Positions 47,706 to 59,400 of a DNA stretch of 64,000 nt are shown here, piece after piece. Origin of the DNA: Chrysemys picta bellii (taxonomy: Eukaryota > Chordata > Testudines > Emydidae). The stretch's first letter is position 1. Every line of letters starts with the position of its first letter. Position numbers and translations under genes: made by a program. The stretch covers positions 234,614,394-234,678,393 of the forward strand of contig NC_088792.1 in assembly GCF_011386835.1 (NCBI RefSeq), written 5' to 3'. Below the pieces are notes generated by a model. The model saw only the letters and a program-made list of their open reading frames with translations, did not search any database and was not told the DNA's origin.

Positions 47706-48299
47706 TTCTTTGTCTGACAAATAAAACATGAATCTCTGACTTCAGTCTTTAATAAGTGCCCAGGAGTTGTATTTGTAATGGTCCCTATTTTGACTACTCA
47801 CATTTTGGGGCCCTCTGAGTTGTTTCAGGTGGAGGAGAAATTGGTGATGGAGTCTAGTGCGTTGATGCAATCTTGTTTATTTGCCAAAAATATACAAAGT
47901 CCTGTTTTCCCCCACCACAGGAGGAAACAAAGAACAGGAGACAGTGTAATGCCGACAGACCCCAGTTGTCAGTGGGTGGGATTGAACCTGGGGTTTCTGG
48001 AGCACAGTGCATGAGCCTCTACTGCATGAGCTAAGAGGCAACTGGCCCTAAACTAAGGCTATAGAGCAGATTTGTTAATCTCTAAGTGGTCTCAGTTCTA
48101 CTAGAGGGGACAGAACACCCACACACCTCCTGGGTGTGGTTTACAACAGCTTCCTTGCTCACAGCACCAAAATCTTTCAGACAGCTTGTTCTGTGTGTGT
48201 GTATGTGATTTCCTTTTTGCTTCTCTCAGTGGTCCTTCCACTTGTGCAGTGTTGTCTCTCCATTCCCACCCACCATTCCCACATACTCACTTTCACTTA

Positions 48300-48421
48300 G
48301 GGTGACCAGATGTCCCAATTTTTATAGGGACAGTCCCGATTTGTGGGTCTTTTTCTTATATAGGCTCCTATTACCTTCCCCACCCCTGTCCCGATTTTTC
48401 ACACTTGCTGTCCGGTCACCC
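48300..48421. mobile_element. Short MITE with TA duplication (second copy)
   Basis: The ends are GGGTGACCAGATG and TCCGGTCACCC, flanked by TA (48298-48299, 48422-48423). The interior CCGATTT...GGGTCTTTTTCTTATATAGG is the reverse complement of the copy at 1286-1384. Confidence 0.8.
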
Positions 48422-48929
48422 TACTCTCACTCCAAGATAATACCCTGTGAAGCCCTCTGCCTTCAAAGTGCAAAATACTGGGCAGGCTTCTTGCATACCC
48501 TCTTTGTCTTAGCTAGGGCTGCTTAGCTGTCTCTGACAGCTATCTTAAATGAGGGGTGGAGGTTGCAGCAATTTAGATGAGGTTTAGTCCAACCAGCAAC
48601 TGTAATGAGAGAAAATGCAGCTTTTGTATCATTGCCCTAAGAGTCAGCTCAGCCTGACGCTGCTCATATGGGGCATTCTCCAGATGACGATATGATCGGT
48701 CACCTTGTTGGTATCGCTCTCATGCATTGCTCTTTGGGAATGTCGTATGCATGCTCTGTAAGAGGGTATTTACCAGCAACAGAAAAGCTGGAAATGAAAC
48801 TGAACAGGTAAGTGTGTGCACAGAGAGGAGGGGGAGAGGGTGGTAAAGAGGGCTCAGACATGTTTGATGGGAAGACTATTCAACTGCTGATTCGGAAATT
48901 AACAGAACGTTTCCGGTTTGGAGACCGTT

Positions 48930-49235
48930 TCAATGATGATTAAGAGGTATGTTAAATGAAGCCACCCAGAATCTGTTATTGACTGAGGATGATTTGACCC
49001 TAAACTGCGCACTAGAAATTGCTGTATTAATGGAAACAATTGCTAAAGTGGTGAGGGAGCTGCAATTGTTATGTGATCTGTGCAAGAAAGCACAACATGG
49101 ACAACTGTCAAAGATTGTGTGCATATTCATTGTGGAAAAGTCTCTGAATGCTTGTTAGTTCAAGGACAAACCCTGTGGAAACCGCAACATACTGGGGCAC
49201 ACCAAGAAAATATGCGGGTTGGTGCAAAAAGTATA
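48930..49235 (+). pseudogene. Gypsy-type gag remnant
   Basis: One frame reads MLNEATQNLLLTEDDLTLNC followed by ALEIAVLMETIAKVVREL. This fits the conserved end of the capsid in vertebrate Gypsy gag proteins (xxLLxExDLTxxxAxEIAxxMExA). About 100 bp on, in another frame, GHTKKICG resembles the second half of a CCHC zinc knuckle. No LTR, protease or RT is visible near it. It is an old fragment and family assignment is by pattern only. Confidence 0.55.
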
Positions 49236-49748
49236 GCTGCTACCTCCTGAGGGCAATTCCAGAGGTTATCACGTTCCTCAGCTTGCAGATGACAACATGG
49301 TGTCCACTGACAATCTTTGCAACTGCTTTCGGAAAAGCGAAGCACTCAATACTTGGTATTTTGACCACCTTTGCAAAATTTTACCTCGATAAGGTTGTTT
49401 TCATGGGGGAAGTGCAAGATCATTAGTTTTTTCATTGTCATCAACCATCATGGTAATGGATAGGCACGTAGATTTTGTGACTAGGCTAGTAAATTTTCAA
49501 TGAACATTTTGTAGGAAGTATTTGGACTAACTTAAAACACAAAGGAAGGGCCGTGTTTTTGTTGTCCTACAATAGGGTTACTGGTGTGAATAAGACCAAC
49601 AGGATTTGGCCCAAGATCTGTAATATTTCTTTCAATGTTAGTCAGAGGTTGCTACGTAACTTCAAACATGCTCTGTGTACCTTAGAGGTGCAGGCCCAGG
49701 GAGATCTTCCAATATAACTCCATGATGTGGGCGGGTGCCATTCTTCTG

Positions 49749-49820
49749 AATAGTTCAAGTGTAAATTTGGCAGGTGACTGGTTGTGTGAGGAGTCAAGTT
49801 GCATATGGACAGATGGAGAA
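49749..49820 (+). repeat. 72-bp direct repeat, copy 1
   Basis: It is identical to 50407-50478 except for one T/C difference (49785 T, 50443 C). The offset is 658 bp. Confidence 0.93.
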
Positions 49821-50268
49821 AGGGGAATAAATTAACACCATGTTATTCTCAATTGCATTCCAGAGTGACACAGTTCTAGCTTCCTTTGAGATTTGTTCCA
49901 CCTTTGAAAGATATATTATAGTTTACACCTGCGATTGACTAACATGTTGAAACTGGTGAGCCAACTGTTGACACATTATGCTCTTTGGAGCATGACCACT
50001 GCCCTTTTTTGATTCTCAGTTAAAAGTGTGTATGGCTAATTCCACTGCAAACTTCCAAGGAAAAGCTCAAATGCATCAGGGTTTATGGTCTTCTTAATGC
50101 TCAGGCTGTAAAGCAGTTAAAGTTTGTAAAGCACTTAGTGTTTCTGGAGGACGATAATATCTCTGTCACTTCCATGGCACCTTCTACCTAAGGGTCTCTT
50201 AAGGCTTTATATATCTGAATGAATTGAGCCTCGCAACATCAAAGTGAGTTAGATAAATATAATTACAG

Positions 50269-50399
50269 GAAGAACAGGAGGACTTGTGGCACCTTAGAGA
50301 CTAACAAATTTATTAGAGCATAAGCTTTCGTGGACTACAGCCCACTTCTTCGGATGCATATAGAATGGAACATATATTGAGGAGATATATATACACACA
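50269..50399 (-). mobile_element. Single Penelope-like tail arm, minus orientation
   Basis: It matches the left arm 19142-19275 of the full element, from GAAGAACAGGAG to the GGAGATATATATACACACA segment, where it breaks off. There is no second arm and no simple target duplication. It is followed at once by copy 2 of the 72-bp repeat. Confidence 0.88.
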
Positions 50400-50406
50400 G
50401 CTGTTC

Positions 50407-50478
50407 AATAGTTCAAGTGTAAATTTGGCAGGTGACTGGTTGCGTGAGGAGTCAAGTTGCATATGGACAGATGGAGAA
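50407..50478 (+). repeat. 72-bp direct repeat, copy 2
   Basis: A copy of 49749-49820 that starts 8 bp after the break of the Penelope-like arm. Confidence 0.93.
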
Positions 50479-50524
50479 TGTTGTGTATGCTTCTCTGTAG
50501 GTGCCTTCCCTGAGAGTGGTGTGC

Positions 50525-50555
50525 GCTCGCTCGCTCGCGCTCTCTCTCTCTCTCT
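50525..50555 (+). repeat. (CGCT)n/(CT)n microsatellite
   Basis: GCTCGCTCGCTCGCG followed by a CT run. Confidence 0.9.
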
Positions 50556-50559
50556 GAGC

Positions 50560-51595
50560 CTGCAATGAGGGAGCATATCCAAAGCACCTGCACAGACTGC
50601 ATGGCCTAGTTCTCCCTTTTCCACACTCCCCTGTGCTCTCATGTCCCATTATGCAGGTCACAAAAAATAACTTACCATGTTACAGATGACTGTCCCCCTT
50701 TGTTCAGGGTGGTATTCAGAGTGCTGACCAAGGATGTTTCTTCATGTGGTCTTGAATTGTTACGATAAATGTATGATTTTAAGGTGTGGTCCTTATCCAA
50801 AGTACATTCCTCTTCTTTAACACTTCTCCTGCAAATCAGAGAAGCCACTGGGGAAACTGTGGCAGAGCTGCTGCAATACCACTTTGAGCCAGGAGGGGTG
50901 TGCTGGGGTGGCACTTCTGTGATGCATGTTAAGTAGACAAATGCATGTTGTAATGGCATTTACCTGGATTACTATCACAAGGAATTAACCAAGAATTATA
51001 TTTTAACTAATGAATTATAAAATTACAATATTAAACAGAGATTAACAGACTTTCAAACCTTGAGGGACAATAGTCTCTAGAAATCTGCCTCAACCTGCCA
51101 GGTAGTGAACATATGTAAATCCTTTGTGGAGAGTTATTTAAAGAATTTGCAAAAGGTAAGCAGAAACATACTACCTCCTCCCTTAAATTCTGAAGAAAGA
51201 AAGAAAGGTAATCAGGTGTTACTTATATTTCAGATGAATGAAGGTTCAGATCTGGTTCTCCTACAGGTCCAGCAACAAAGAGATCTCTCTTTGCTCATAA
51301 AGATAAAGCTTTTCATCTACCCAGGCCTGTCGCTCCCCACAGTTATGTGCTGCTGGACCTGATTTTCAGAGATCCTGAGCAACTGCAATTCCCACTGACT
51401 TCATTTGAAATTGTGGGTGCTCAGTACGAGGCCCTTAGTGTTTTTTCACTACTGCCCTACTTGCAAGTGCTTTTCATCCTGGGACCACAGAACTGTGGTT
51501 TTCGTTCCATGAAGGTTCTATATTCCTGTAAGGTAAAAGCCCAAGCACTATATTTTTTCTTCAACTTCATTACTAATAATACATAGATAGTTTTA
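50560..51595. other. Intergenic DNA, nothing recognised
   Basis: No gene or repeat recognised. Confidence 0.4.
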
Positions 51596-51597
51596 CA

Positions 51598-51820
51598 GCC
51601 CTTTATTTGTTCAAAGCACTGTACAGACATTGACTGCTAATCCTCACAATTTATGAGGTGCGTGGCTAAATATTATTATCTACATTACCAACTGAGACCG
51701 AAGGCTGAGGACTTGCCAAAGGCCATGCAATGCATCACTGACACAGCCTGGATTAGAACTCAGGTCCGCTTCACTCACATGCCTATTTTTCAAGGCCACA
51801 CTGCCTCACCGCCTCTACTA
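51598..51820 (+). repeat. MIR-like CORE-SINE, cut by a solo LTR
   Basis: CAAAGCACTGTACAGACATTGAC, CCTCACAATTTATGAGGTGCG, GAGGACTTGCCAAAGGCCATGCAATGC and ATTAGAACTCAGGTC follow the MIR order on the plus strand. Confidence 0.7.
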
Positions 51821-52939
51821 TGATGGGTTGGACCCCCTAGAATGTCACCTGGTGTGCGGGGATGCCCCTGAGGCAGATTATCCTGCCAGCCTGGGCCCCC
51901 TTTTACCTGGTCTTGCTGGGCTAGGCTCCCCAGCCTTTTCCAGCCAAGCACAGAGAGACAGAGATCTGCTCTGAGAAGGCTCAGCTTACGGGGCTCGCAA
52001 CAGCACCCAGATGTTCACTCCCCCTTGGAGTACAAACCCCAAATTATATGAAATTCACCTCTTCCCTCAATGTGGAGGAGGGTGTGCACACCACCTCGCC
52101 CCCCGCCCCCAGTTAGAAATCACATAAACTGGGTTTATTGTAAACCAGAAATAAATTTATTAACTATAACACATGTATTTTAAGTAGTTAAGGAGGTAGC
52201 AGACAGAACAAGGCAGATTACTAAGAAAATAAAACAGAGCATGCAAACTAAGCTTAATACACTAAAGAAACTGGTTACATGTAAGTTCTCACCCTGTATG
52301 TGGTTCTAATAATCTTTTTCACAGGCCAGATGCCCTTCCAGCCTGGGTCCAGTTCTTTTCCCCCAGTTCAGTCTTAGTTGTTTCCAGCAGTCATCTTGGG
52401 TGGGGTAGCAGGGGAGCACTGAGGACCTGGATTACCTCACTCCCCACCCTTAAATAGGATTTGCTTAAGGCAGGAGTCCTTTGTTTCCTAGTTTGACCCC
52501 CCTCCCCAACTTCTCATGGAAAAGTTGAGAATTCAAGATGGGTTCCAGTATCAGGTGACATGGTCACGTGCCTCTGTAGGGCCCCTGTAGCCATTCTTCA
52601 CAGGTTGACCCATATGCTCATAGGAATACTAATCTCTCTTACAGTGCATTGTCTCTTGCTGATGGACCATCAGCACTGTCTGCCTTTTTCATTGTTGTAC
52701 CTGAAGTGTTAGCAAGGGGCATCACCCAAAGTAACACAGTTGAAATATAGATACATAGTCAATATACCTAATTTCAGATACAGAATGATACATGCATACA
52801 AATAAGATAATCATATTCAGTAAATTATAACCTTTCCAATGATACCTTACAAGAGTTATTTTGCATAAAGCATATTTTAATTATGTCATAGTCCTACCAC
52901 AAGCATATTTTCATAAAGAATATGGAGTATAATGTCACA
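51821..52939 (-). mobile_element. Solo LTR of an endogenous retrovirus-like element
   Basis: It starts TGATGGGTTGG and ends TAATGTCACA, with TG...CA termini, flanked by ACTA (51817-51820, 52940-52943), a 4-bp duplication. The minus strand (TGTGACATTATACTCC...) matches an LTR type I know from turtle genomes, so it is oriented minus. TTTATT (reverse AATAAA) occurs near 52155. No internal viral genes remain. A solo LTR arises by recombination between two LTRs. Confidence 0.75.
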
Positions 52940-52943
52940 ACTA

Positions 52944-54198
52944 CCATCAAGGTTCTAGTTCACAGAGACAATCATTTAGGCTGAGGGGATCCTGTGTTTC
53001 ACAGCATTCCCAGTCCTTATCAGAAGGACTCCAGTTTGAGTCTCTTACTTAGGAGTATTGTGTAGGACACGAGGCTGGCTCTGTTACCTTTTAAAAATTC
53101 AAGACTCACTGTTAAAAAAAAACACATATTGATGTACAGCACCTTGCACAATGCAGGGTTCCAGTCTGAACTGGGAACTCTAAGCACTACAGTAATATGA
53201 ATAGTAATATTCAAACTGGAGTAGATAACTTGGGTAGAGTTATACTTTGATATTTTCATGGTAGACTTTCAAAGGGCTGGACATTTTGAATCCTAACATT
53301 TATATAACACTGTTGTGCTGGCAGATGTTGGTGGCTGCCAGTGAGTTTGCCTTTGATCTGTGGACACATGTTTAGAGGACAAAATGATAAAGGAAGAGGA
53401 CAGGATGGGTTGGTGAGATGCTGGGAGGAAGGGAGCATGCAATGATGGTGTGAGGGTAGCCCAATCTCATCTTTAATTAGGACTGGCCCTCTTGTGAGTA
53501 ATAGATTTAAGTAACAGGGTTTTTAAGAAATGCAGTAATTGGAAAGGTTGGATCTGATTCTCCTCCTTCTCAAGAATCACGCCAAGGAGTTTTGCTTTCC
53601 TTACTGATGTCCGAGAGATCTATACAAGTGGCTCTTACACTTTTGAGTCCCGTATAGAAAAAGTGTGTGTGTGTGTGTGTGTGTAACTCTGTTGCAAACT
53701 GAAAACTGGCACCGCACAAGCCTCTCAATCACATTCATTTTTTTTGCCTTTAAGTGAACGCTCACAGCAACTGTTACAACACATTTTCAAAAGAATTGCT
53801 TGTAATCATGGAACATTTAGCTTGTACATACTTCCACACCTTAAAAATGCTCCATTGATAAAATGTTGGGAGGCCATCTGGATTTGTTTGACTAAACAGT
53901 GTAGCTAAGCTGTGTATATAATAAAGTAGTATTTCTATGGAGAAGTTGCAATCCGCAAGAGGTGTGGTATGACAGCCACTGAATGCACTCGTGACTCATC
54001 TACTGAGCAATCCCTGAACATCTTCAATAAAGCTGTGTGTCCATTTTCACTTAAAAAAATAGAAACTTATTTATTTTCCATCCTCTATACAGCAGCAATT
54101 TCTGACTGTCACCCACTGACCCAGGTTTTTGTGCCCTAGTGGTCTGAGTAATTGTCCTGCTTCAAATGCATGGGCCTCCCAAAGATGGGTTTGGTCAG
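52944..54198. other. Intergenic DNA with an L2-like tail and (GT)n
   Basis: An L2-like tail lies at 53130-53215 (TGTACAGCACCTTGCACAATG). A GT microsatellite lies at 53663-53684. Otherwise nothing is recognised. Confidence 0.5.
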
Positions 54199-54395
54199 GG
54201 GAGAGGGATAGCTCCATGGTTTGAGCATTGGCTTGCTAAACCCAGGGTTGTGAGTTTAATCCTTCAGAGGGCCATTTAGGGATCTGGGGCAAAATCAGTA
54301 CTTGGTCCTGCTAGTGAAGGCAGGGGGCTGGACTCGATGACCTTTCAAAGTCCCTTCCAGTTCTAGGAGATGGGATATCTCCATTAATAATTATT
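54199..54395 (+). repeat. Tortoise-type Pol III SINE, complete
   Basis: The tRNA-derived head has an A box (ATAGCTCCATGGTTTGAGC, about 54209-54227) and a B box (GGGTTGTGAGTTTAATCC, 54245-54262). A conserved central part (GGGATCTGGGGCAAAATCAG) follows. The 3' tail GACCTTTCAAAGTCCCTTCCAGTTCTAGGA resembles CR1 LINE 3' ends, which is how such SINEs recruit CR1 reverse transcriptase. It ends in a short TAAT-rich tail. It is useful for placing the genome among turtles. Confidence 0.9.
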
Positions 54396-54399
54396 ATAG

Positions 54400-56860
54400 G
54401 CTACAGCAGTATGGCTGGGCAGCATCACCAAGCAATTTTGCTCTCTGTTTTATGAGCAAGAATCCAGCTTTATTAGAGCTTTTTCTATTTTTGTTTAATG
54501 TGCTGGGTTTGTGTATGTTTTGATGTACAGGGCAATATGTTTGGTTTTATTCCCGCTGTGAAATATAAAATTTAATCAGCTAGTCTTTTCTTTTTGTTGC
54601 TATGGCAATAAGTCTCAAAATGCTTAATCAAAAATAATAATAAAAAAAATAGTGGCATCTCAGTTCTATTTTTGGCAAGTTTGTCTGTGTTTATGAAGCC
54701 AGAGCTCTGAAAGTCTCCAAGTTGTGAGTTCTGCAGCAATGCTAAGCCAACCTTATAAAGTTCAGTAAGTTCAGAGAAGCATTTTAAGATCATGTGCCAA
54801 ATGTACAGCTGCTCAGGGTCCTACAATTTGGGGAGCATGGCTTTGTGAACATCCCCTCCCAGCACACCCACGACCGCCCTCACTTGCTATGATCACAGCC
54901 CACCTTGAAAGATGAAGTTGGGGCCCATCCTTTCCCAGATTCCGAGTGATAAGCATCCTGTTCCCAATCTGACTGGTGTTAAACACTCCACCACCTTGGA
55001 TGTGTTAGGTGGATGTCTGAAGCCTGTCTAAATGCCTTTCTTAGCTCCGCAAAACCTTGGGAGAGCTCTGCCCGTTGTTCAGATGCCTTTCCAAGTGTCT
55101 TTGCTATGGAAATCAGGGTTTCTAGCAAGATTTTCATTACCTCCTGATTTAAGCTCCCAGGAGATGCAGCGCATTACCCTGTGGTGTCTAAGGGCTAAAC
55201 TGGCCCACTACAAGATTGCTCAGGGGAAGGGTAGGTAAGGAGATGCACCGTCTCAGTGGGATTTCCTGGAGGCTTTATATTTTCAATGAGGCACAATGTT
55301 TCCAGGAGCAGAGACCACAGTTGCTGCATCACCCTCATATAGGGTATAGCCTGCATACCCCCAGACCCTCACACACACTTCGCCATATCCATGCAGAGCC
55401 AGTTTTGCTGTCTGACATGGAAGAAAGGAGGGCTATAGCCATGCCCTCTGAGGTACTAGAGCTGACAATGAACAGGGAGCAGTCTTTGCCTTCAGGAAAG
55501 CAGGAGTACTGCCACTGTGATTGGCCAGGTGCATAAGAGCTATGAGGCCCTTTGCATCCCTGCTCATCTCCTTGCACAGAGGCCAGTCACTATTTTGCCT
55601 TCTTTTAAATCTTATTTGAGGTGTACATGTTGTGAATAATACATCGGTTTTGACTGTCCAGTCAAGTTCCCTAATCTTAGTAATCATCCTCCTCTTTCCC
55701 CCCCTCTATTATTTGTGCTGCTCCCACGTGACTGATTCAATGCATCTGATTTGTGCTCCTAGAAACATGTATGAGGCTCATCAGGAAGCAGAATGTAGAG
55801 AAACTGTCAGGGGTGCTGAAGAACAGACCTGCCAGTGTGGACGTGGCTAGGAGCCTGGACCAGAGAAATGGAGCTGCTAGCTATACAAGAAGAGAGAGTA
55901 AAAGGACCTGAGATCTTTCAGTGATTTTTTTTTTCTTTATCCATGGTGCTTATATATCTTTCATTTCACCCTTTTTAAAGTACTTTCCTCACTTTTTGAG
56001 TAGATTGCAAGAGTAGCAGTTAAACACCAGCTCCACATTTGAACAATTCAGAACATCTTTGATGGATGTGGTGTCATCACAATTAATAATTTCCCAGGCA
56101 ACAGCCCAATTGTGTGGCAGATATTTCCTAGTCAGATTAAGTCAATAAAAATGTGTCCATCTCTGGTGCCACAGAAACCTAGCACAGAGCCAAGAATTTT
56201 TATAATGACTCTTGCAAAGAAACCAGGTGTGCCCGCAAAACTATTAGCAACGGGTAACCAATGGTGGTGCACAGGGTTGCTAAAAATAACTGAATATAAT
56301 GTACTATGGAGCTGTGTTCGTGTTGTTTTTATGTTGTGCTATTTTAGATGCTGAGATGGTCACATAAGATTGTTTTTACATGGACGAGATTCTGAAGCAG
56401 ACAGTCTCTGGAGCCAAGGAAACAAGCAGTGACTGGAAGCTCCCCATGGCTCTGGGAACTGCTGATTCGGGGGAAAACAAATGTTATTTTCAGTGCAAAA
56501 ATAATTGTGAGTCAGAGACACAACACTGATATAGCACAAACATTTTAACAGAAAAAATAAGGAATTCTACAGTATTTCGTTTAAATGCAGTGCCAATGAA
56601 GAATGCAATTACATTCCATTGTTTCCTGTTACTTCTCTCAAGCTTCTCTTCCCTGTCCTGAGTGTAAGCTAGGATACTGCTATGGTATGGAACGTGGCAT
56701 GTATGATGCAAAAAGACCAGCACACCTAAGTCCTAGAACAGTGCTGACTCAGTAATACCTCTGAATTGAGCTGGATAAGGGTCAGGCTGGTCTGCATCTG
56801 CATTTCTTACAAGACAAGACCCAGATTCTAGCGACCAGTTGATGTGACTCCAAGAGTCTG
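54400..56860. other. Intergenic DNA, nothing recognised
   Basis: No gene or repeat recognised. Frames near 55030-55690 overlap on both strands without domains. Confidence 0.4.
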
Positions 56861-56870
56861 TATGTAAAGA

Positions 56871-57162
56871 CAGGGGCGGCTTTATGTATTTTGCCACCCC
56901 AAGCACAGCAGTCAGGCGGCTTTCGGTGGCACACCTGCGAGAGGTCCACTGGTAATGCAGATTCGGCGGCATGCCTGCGGGAGGTCCGCTGGTCCTGCGG
57001 CTTCGGCATACCCACCATCAAAGCAGCGGTACCAGCGGACCTCCTGCAGGCATGCCACCGAAGGCTCCCTGACTGCCGCCCACACAGCGACCGGCAGGTC
57101 GCCCCTCACGGCTTGCTGACCCAGGCACGCGCTTGGTGTGCTGGTGCCAGGAGCCGCCCCTG
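56871..57162. mobile_element. hAT-type MITE, perfect 8-bp TSD
   Basis: The ends are CAGGGGCGGCTTT and GGAGCCGCCCCTG. The flanks TGTAAAGA (56863-56870 and 57163-57170) are identical. Interior arms around CTGCGGGAGGTCCGC are inverted relative to each other, so the whole element is close to a fold-back. Confidence 0.92.
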
Positions 57163-57170
57163 TGTAAAGA

Positions 57171-58676
57171 CCAGCATACCTGCTGGGTTTTACTTTCCAC
57201 ATTCAAGTACCCAGTAATGGCATTTAAGACAAGGCTGTGCATAAAACATGCATAAATTCCCTCCTCAATTGCACGCATTATATTTTCCCAGTTTGCAGAA
57301 GTAATAAAAGTCTGGAGAGAGATCCTAATTGCAAGTATTAAAACATAAAACCCAAGCCAAAGTTCATATTAAAGCATTTTTAGCACAACTACTTTTTTTC
57401 CATTAAAACTATATTAGTTCAGTTAGCTATGATACAGAGCCTGATTTTGTTGTTGTTTCTGTGGTTTTTTTCAGAGGTGCTGAGTTCTGGCAACTTTGTG
57501 ACTTCAGTTGGAGCGATGGGTACTCAGTGAGGTCCATACTGTTCACTGCTCATGCTCTTTCTTTTTACTTTACTGCTCAGGGATTCTGCAGTATCTCCAG
57601 TTTTGGAACAGAGAATCAAATAATCTGTGTCTCCCTGCTCAGAGGTTGGCATCAGCGAGCCTGTTGTATTTGGAGTGTGGATCAAATTTGCCTTCACTTC
57701 CCTTGGATTCTTTACATCCACAGTTTATCAATTTGTGTTTTCTGGATGTGATGTAGCTTTATGAAATGATGTTAATTTTGTTATTATCTGTATTTATTAT
57801 GGTACTGCTTACAAATCCCAGTCCAGCTTTTAGTCATATTGTGCTAGGCACTGTACAGACATAGAAAATATATGGGCCCTGCCCCAAAGAGCTTAGATTC
57901 TGATTTTATTAATTTGTGATATCTAATAATTTTATACTGCAACAGCATTCTCTAGATGATGCAAATTGCTACTATAGTAGCATTTCTTTTTAGCACACAT
58001 TAAAAGGCATTGTTGAGCTATTCCGATTTCTGCAGACTCCTGATTTGCACTTGAATTTTCTTTTGTTATATCATCACATAGCAGGAAAGCAGAAATGGAA
58101 ATATCTGGCTAGCATTCTTTAGTTATTAATGCTGTAGCTGGTATGAAGTCATGGAGGATTGATACTTGAAGGCCTCAGAATTTATACCTGAAGATATTAA
58201 CTATCTTTCTCAGGTATTATACTATGGCAAAGAGCATATACCTGCCTCAAAACGGTATTTTATACAGATGTTCTGTTATGTTCACTTGTCTGACATTGAT
58301 TTTACCTATAGGGTACATTTAAAACCTAACTAATGGCTAGACTGCCTACCATATGTAGGCCTGGAAAAAGGCAGGATTATGTGTGTACTTCCTGCACTTC
58401 TTTTGAGACAAATACTGTTCCCTAAATACAAAGGGTTCCAGAAGCAAAGTAACCAGCTGCATACAGCAAGCAACATTTGGGAAGGCCATACTTTCACCAT
58501 GCTATGAAGACCAGCTCCATAGGGTTCCCTGTGCATACTAGTGCAGCTGATTGTGATTGGAGAAAACCAATTTGATGTAGTACTCTATCCACCAGATATT
58601 GATGTCCATGGAACAGGAGTGCAGAAGGAGAACTACCATACCCTTAGTAGTGGCCATGCGCCGTGAAGCAAGGATC
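57171..58676. other. Intergenic DNA, one old SINE-like tail
   Basis: Positions 57825-57900 (TTGTGCTAGGCACTGTACAGACA, CCCTGCCCCAAAGAGCTTA) are an old CORE-SINE/L2-like remnant. Nothing else is recognised. Confidence 0.45.
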
Positions 58677-58684
58677 CTTCCAAC

Positions 58685-58947
58685 CAGGGGTGGCTCTATG
58701 TATTTTGCCGCCCCAAGCACGGCAGTCAGGCGGCTTTCAGCAGCATGCCTGCGGGAGGTCCGCCGATCCCGTGCCTTCGGCATACCCGCCGCCGAATTGC
58801 CGCCAAAACCACGGGACTGGCGGACCTCCCGCAGGCATGCCGCCAAAGGCAGCCTGACTGCCGCCCTCATGGCAACCGGCAGGCCAGCCCCTGTGGCTTG
58901 CCGTCCCAGGCACGCGCTTGGTGCGCTGGTGCCTGGAGCCGCCCCGG
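58685..58947. mobile_element. hAT-type MITE (same family as 56.9 kb)
   Basis: The ends are CAGGGGTGGCTCTATG and GGAGCCGCCCCGG. The flanks CTTCCAAC (58677-58684) and CTTCCTAC (58948-58955) match at 7 of 8. Confidence 0.88.
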
Positions 58948-58999
58948 CTTCCTACCATGAAACCCTTGCCTCTAGCCAGGCTACTGAATGTAGTATTAT

Positions 59000-59400
59000 G
59001 GTACTATCTCTTTAAAATTAGTCTCACATAATCACCAGAGGGTCTCCCAGTGTCATGGGTCTCTTACATCATGCAGGCACACTCAGGATGTTCTCAATCT
59101 TTGTAGGAGACATCTTGTTATGTATCTAATAAAGACAGTTGTGATCTAAACTTTATATCTCTATCTCACTCTGAAGTACTGTGGTTGCAGCATACTTTTG
59201 AGGAAGACACTCTCTCTGCTGCCTGACCATGCCAGAAAGTATGACGTGGTGTCAGAAGTGACCACATACTGCATGAAGCAAGAAGTGGCTGTTTTCGTCA
59301 GGAGCACAGTAAATCAGTAAAGATTGCAAACTGCTATAAACAGACAAGAAACTGCAATCCACAGACCAGCAGGAACCAAACACAAGGTACAGAGTATTGA
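59000..59400 (+). mobile_element. Gypsy-type LTR end and leader
   Basis: TCTAATAAAGACAG (AATAAA at about 59128) precedes a sequence ending near 59228. GTGGTGTCAGAAGTGACC (59247-59264) follows and may be the primer-binding region. The left LTR edge is not clear; a candidate TG is near 58986. The leader continues to 59400, where a MITE interrupts it. Confidence 0.55.

Noticed and set aside
54199..54265. Possible tRNA gene from A and B boxes
   Set aside because: It is joined to a CR1-like 3' tail and no full cloverleaf can be formed, so it is a SINE head.
55032..55690. Host exon on either strand
   Set aside because: Open frames on both strands with no recognisable motif.
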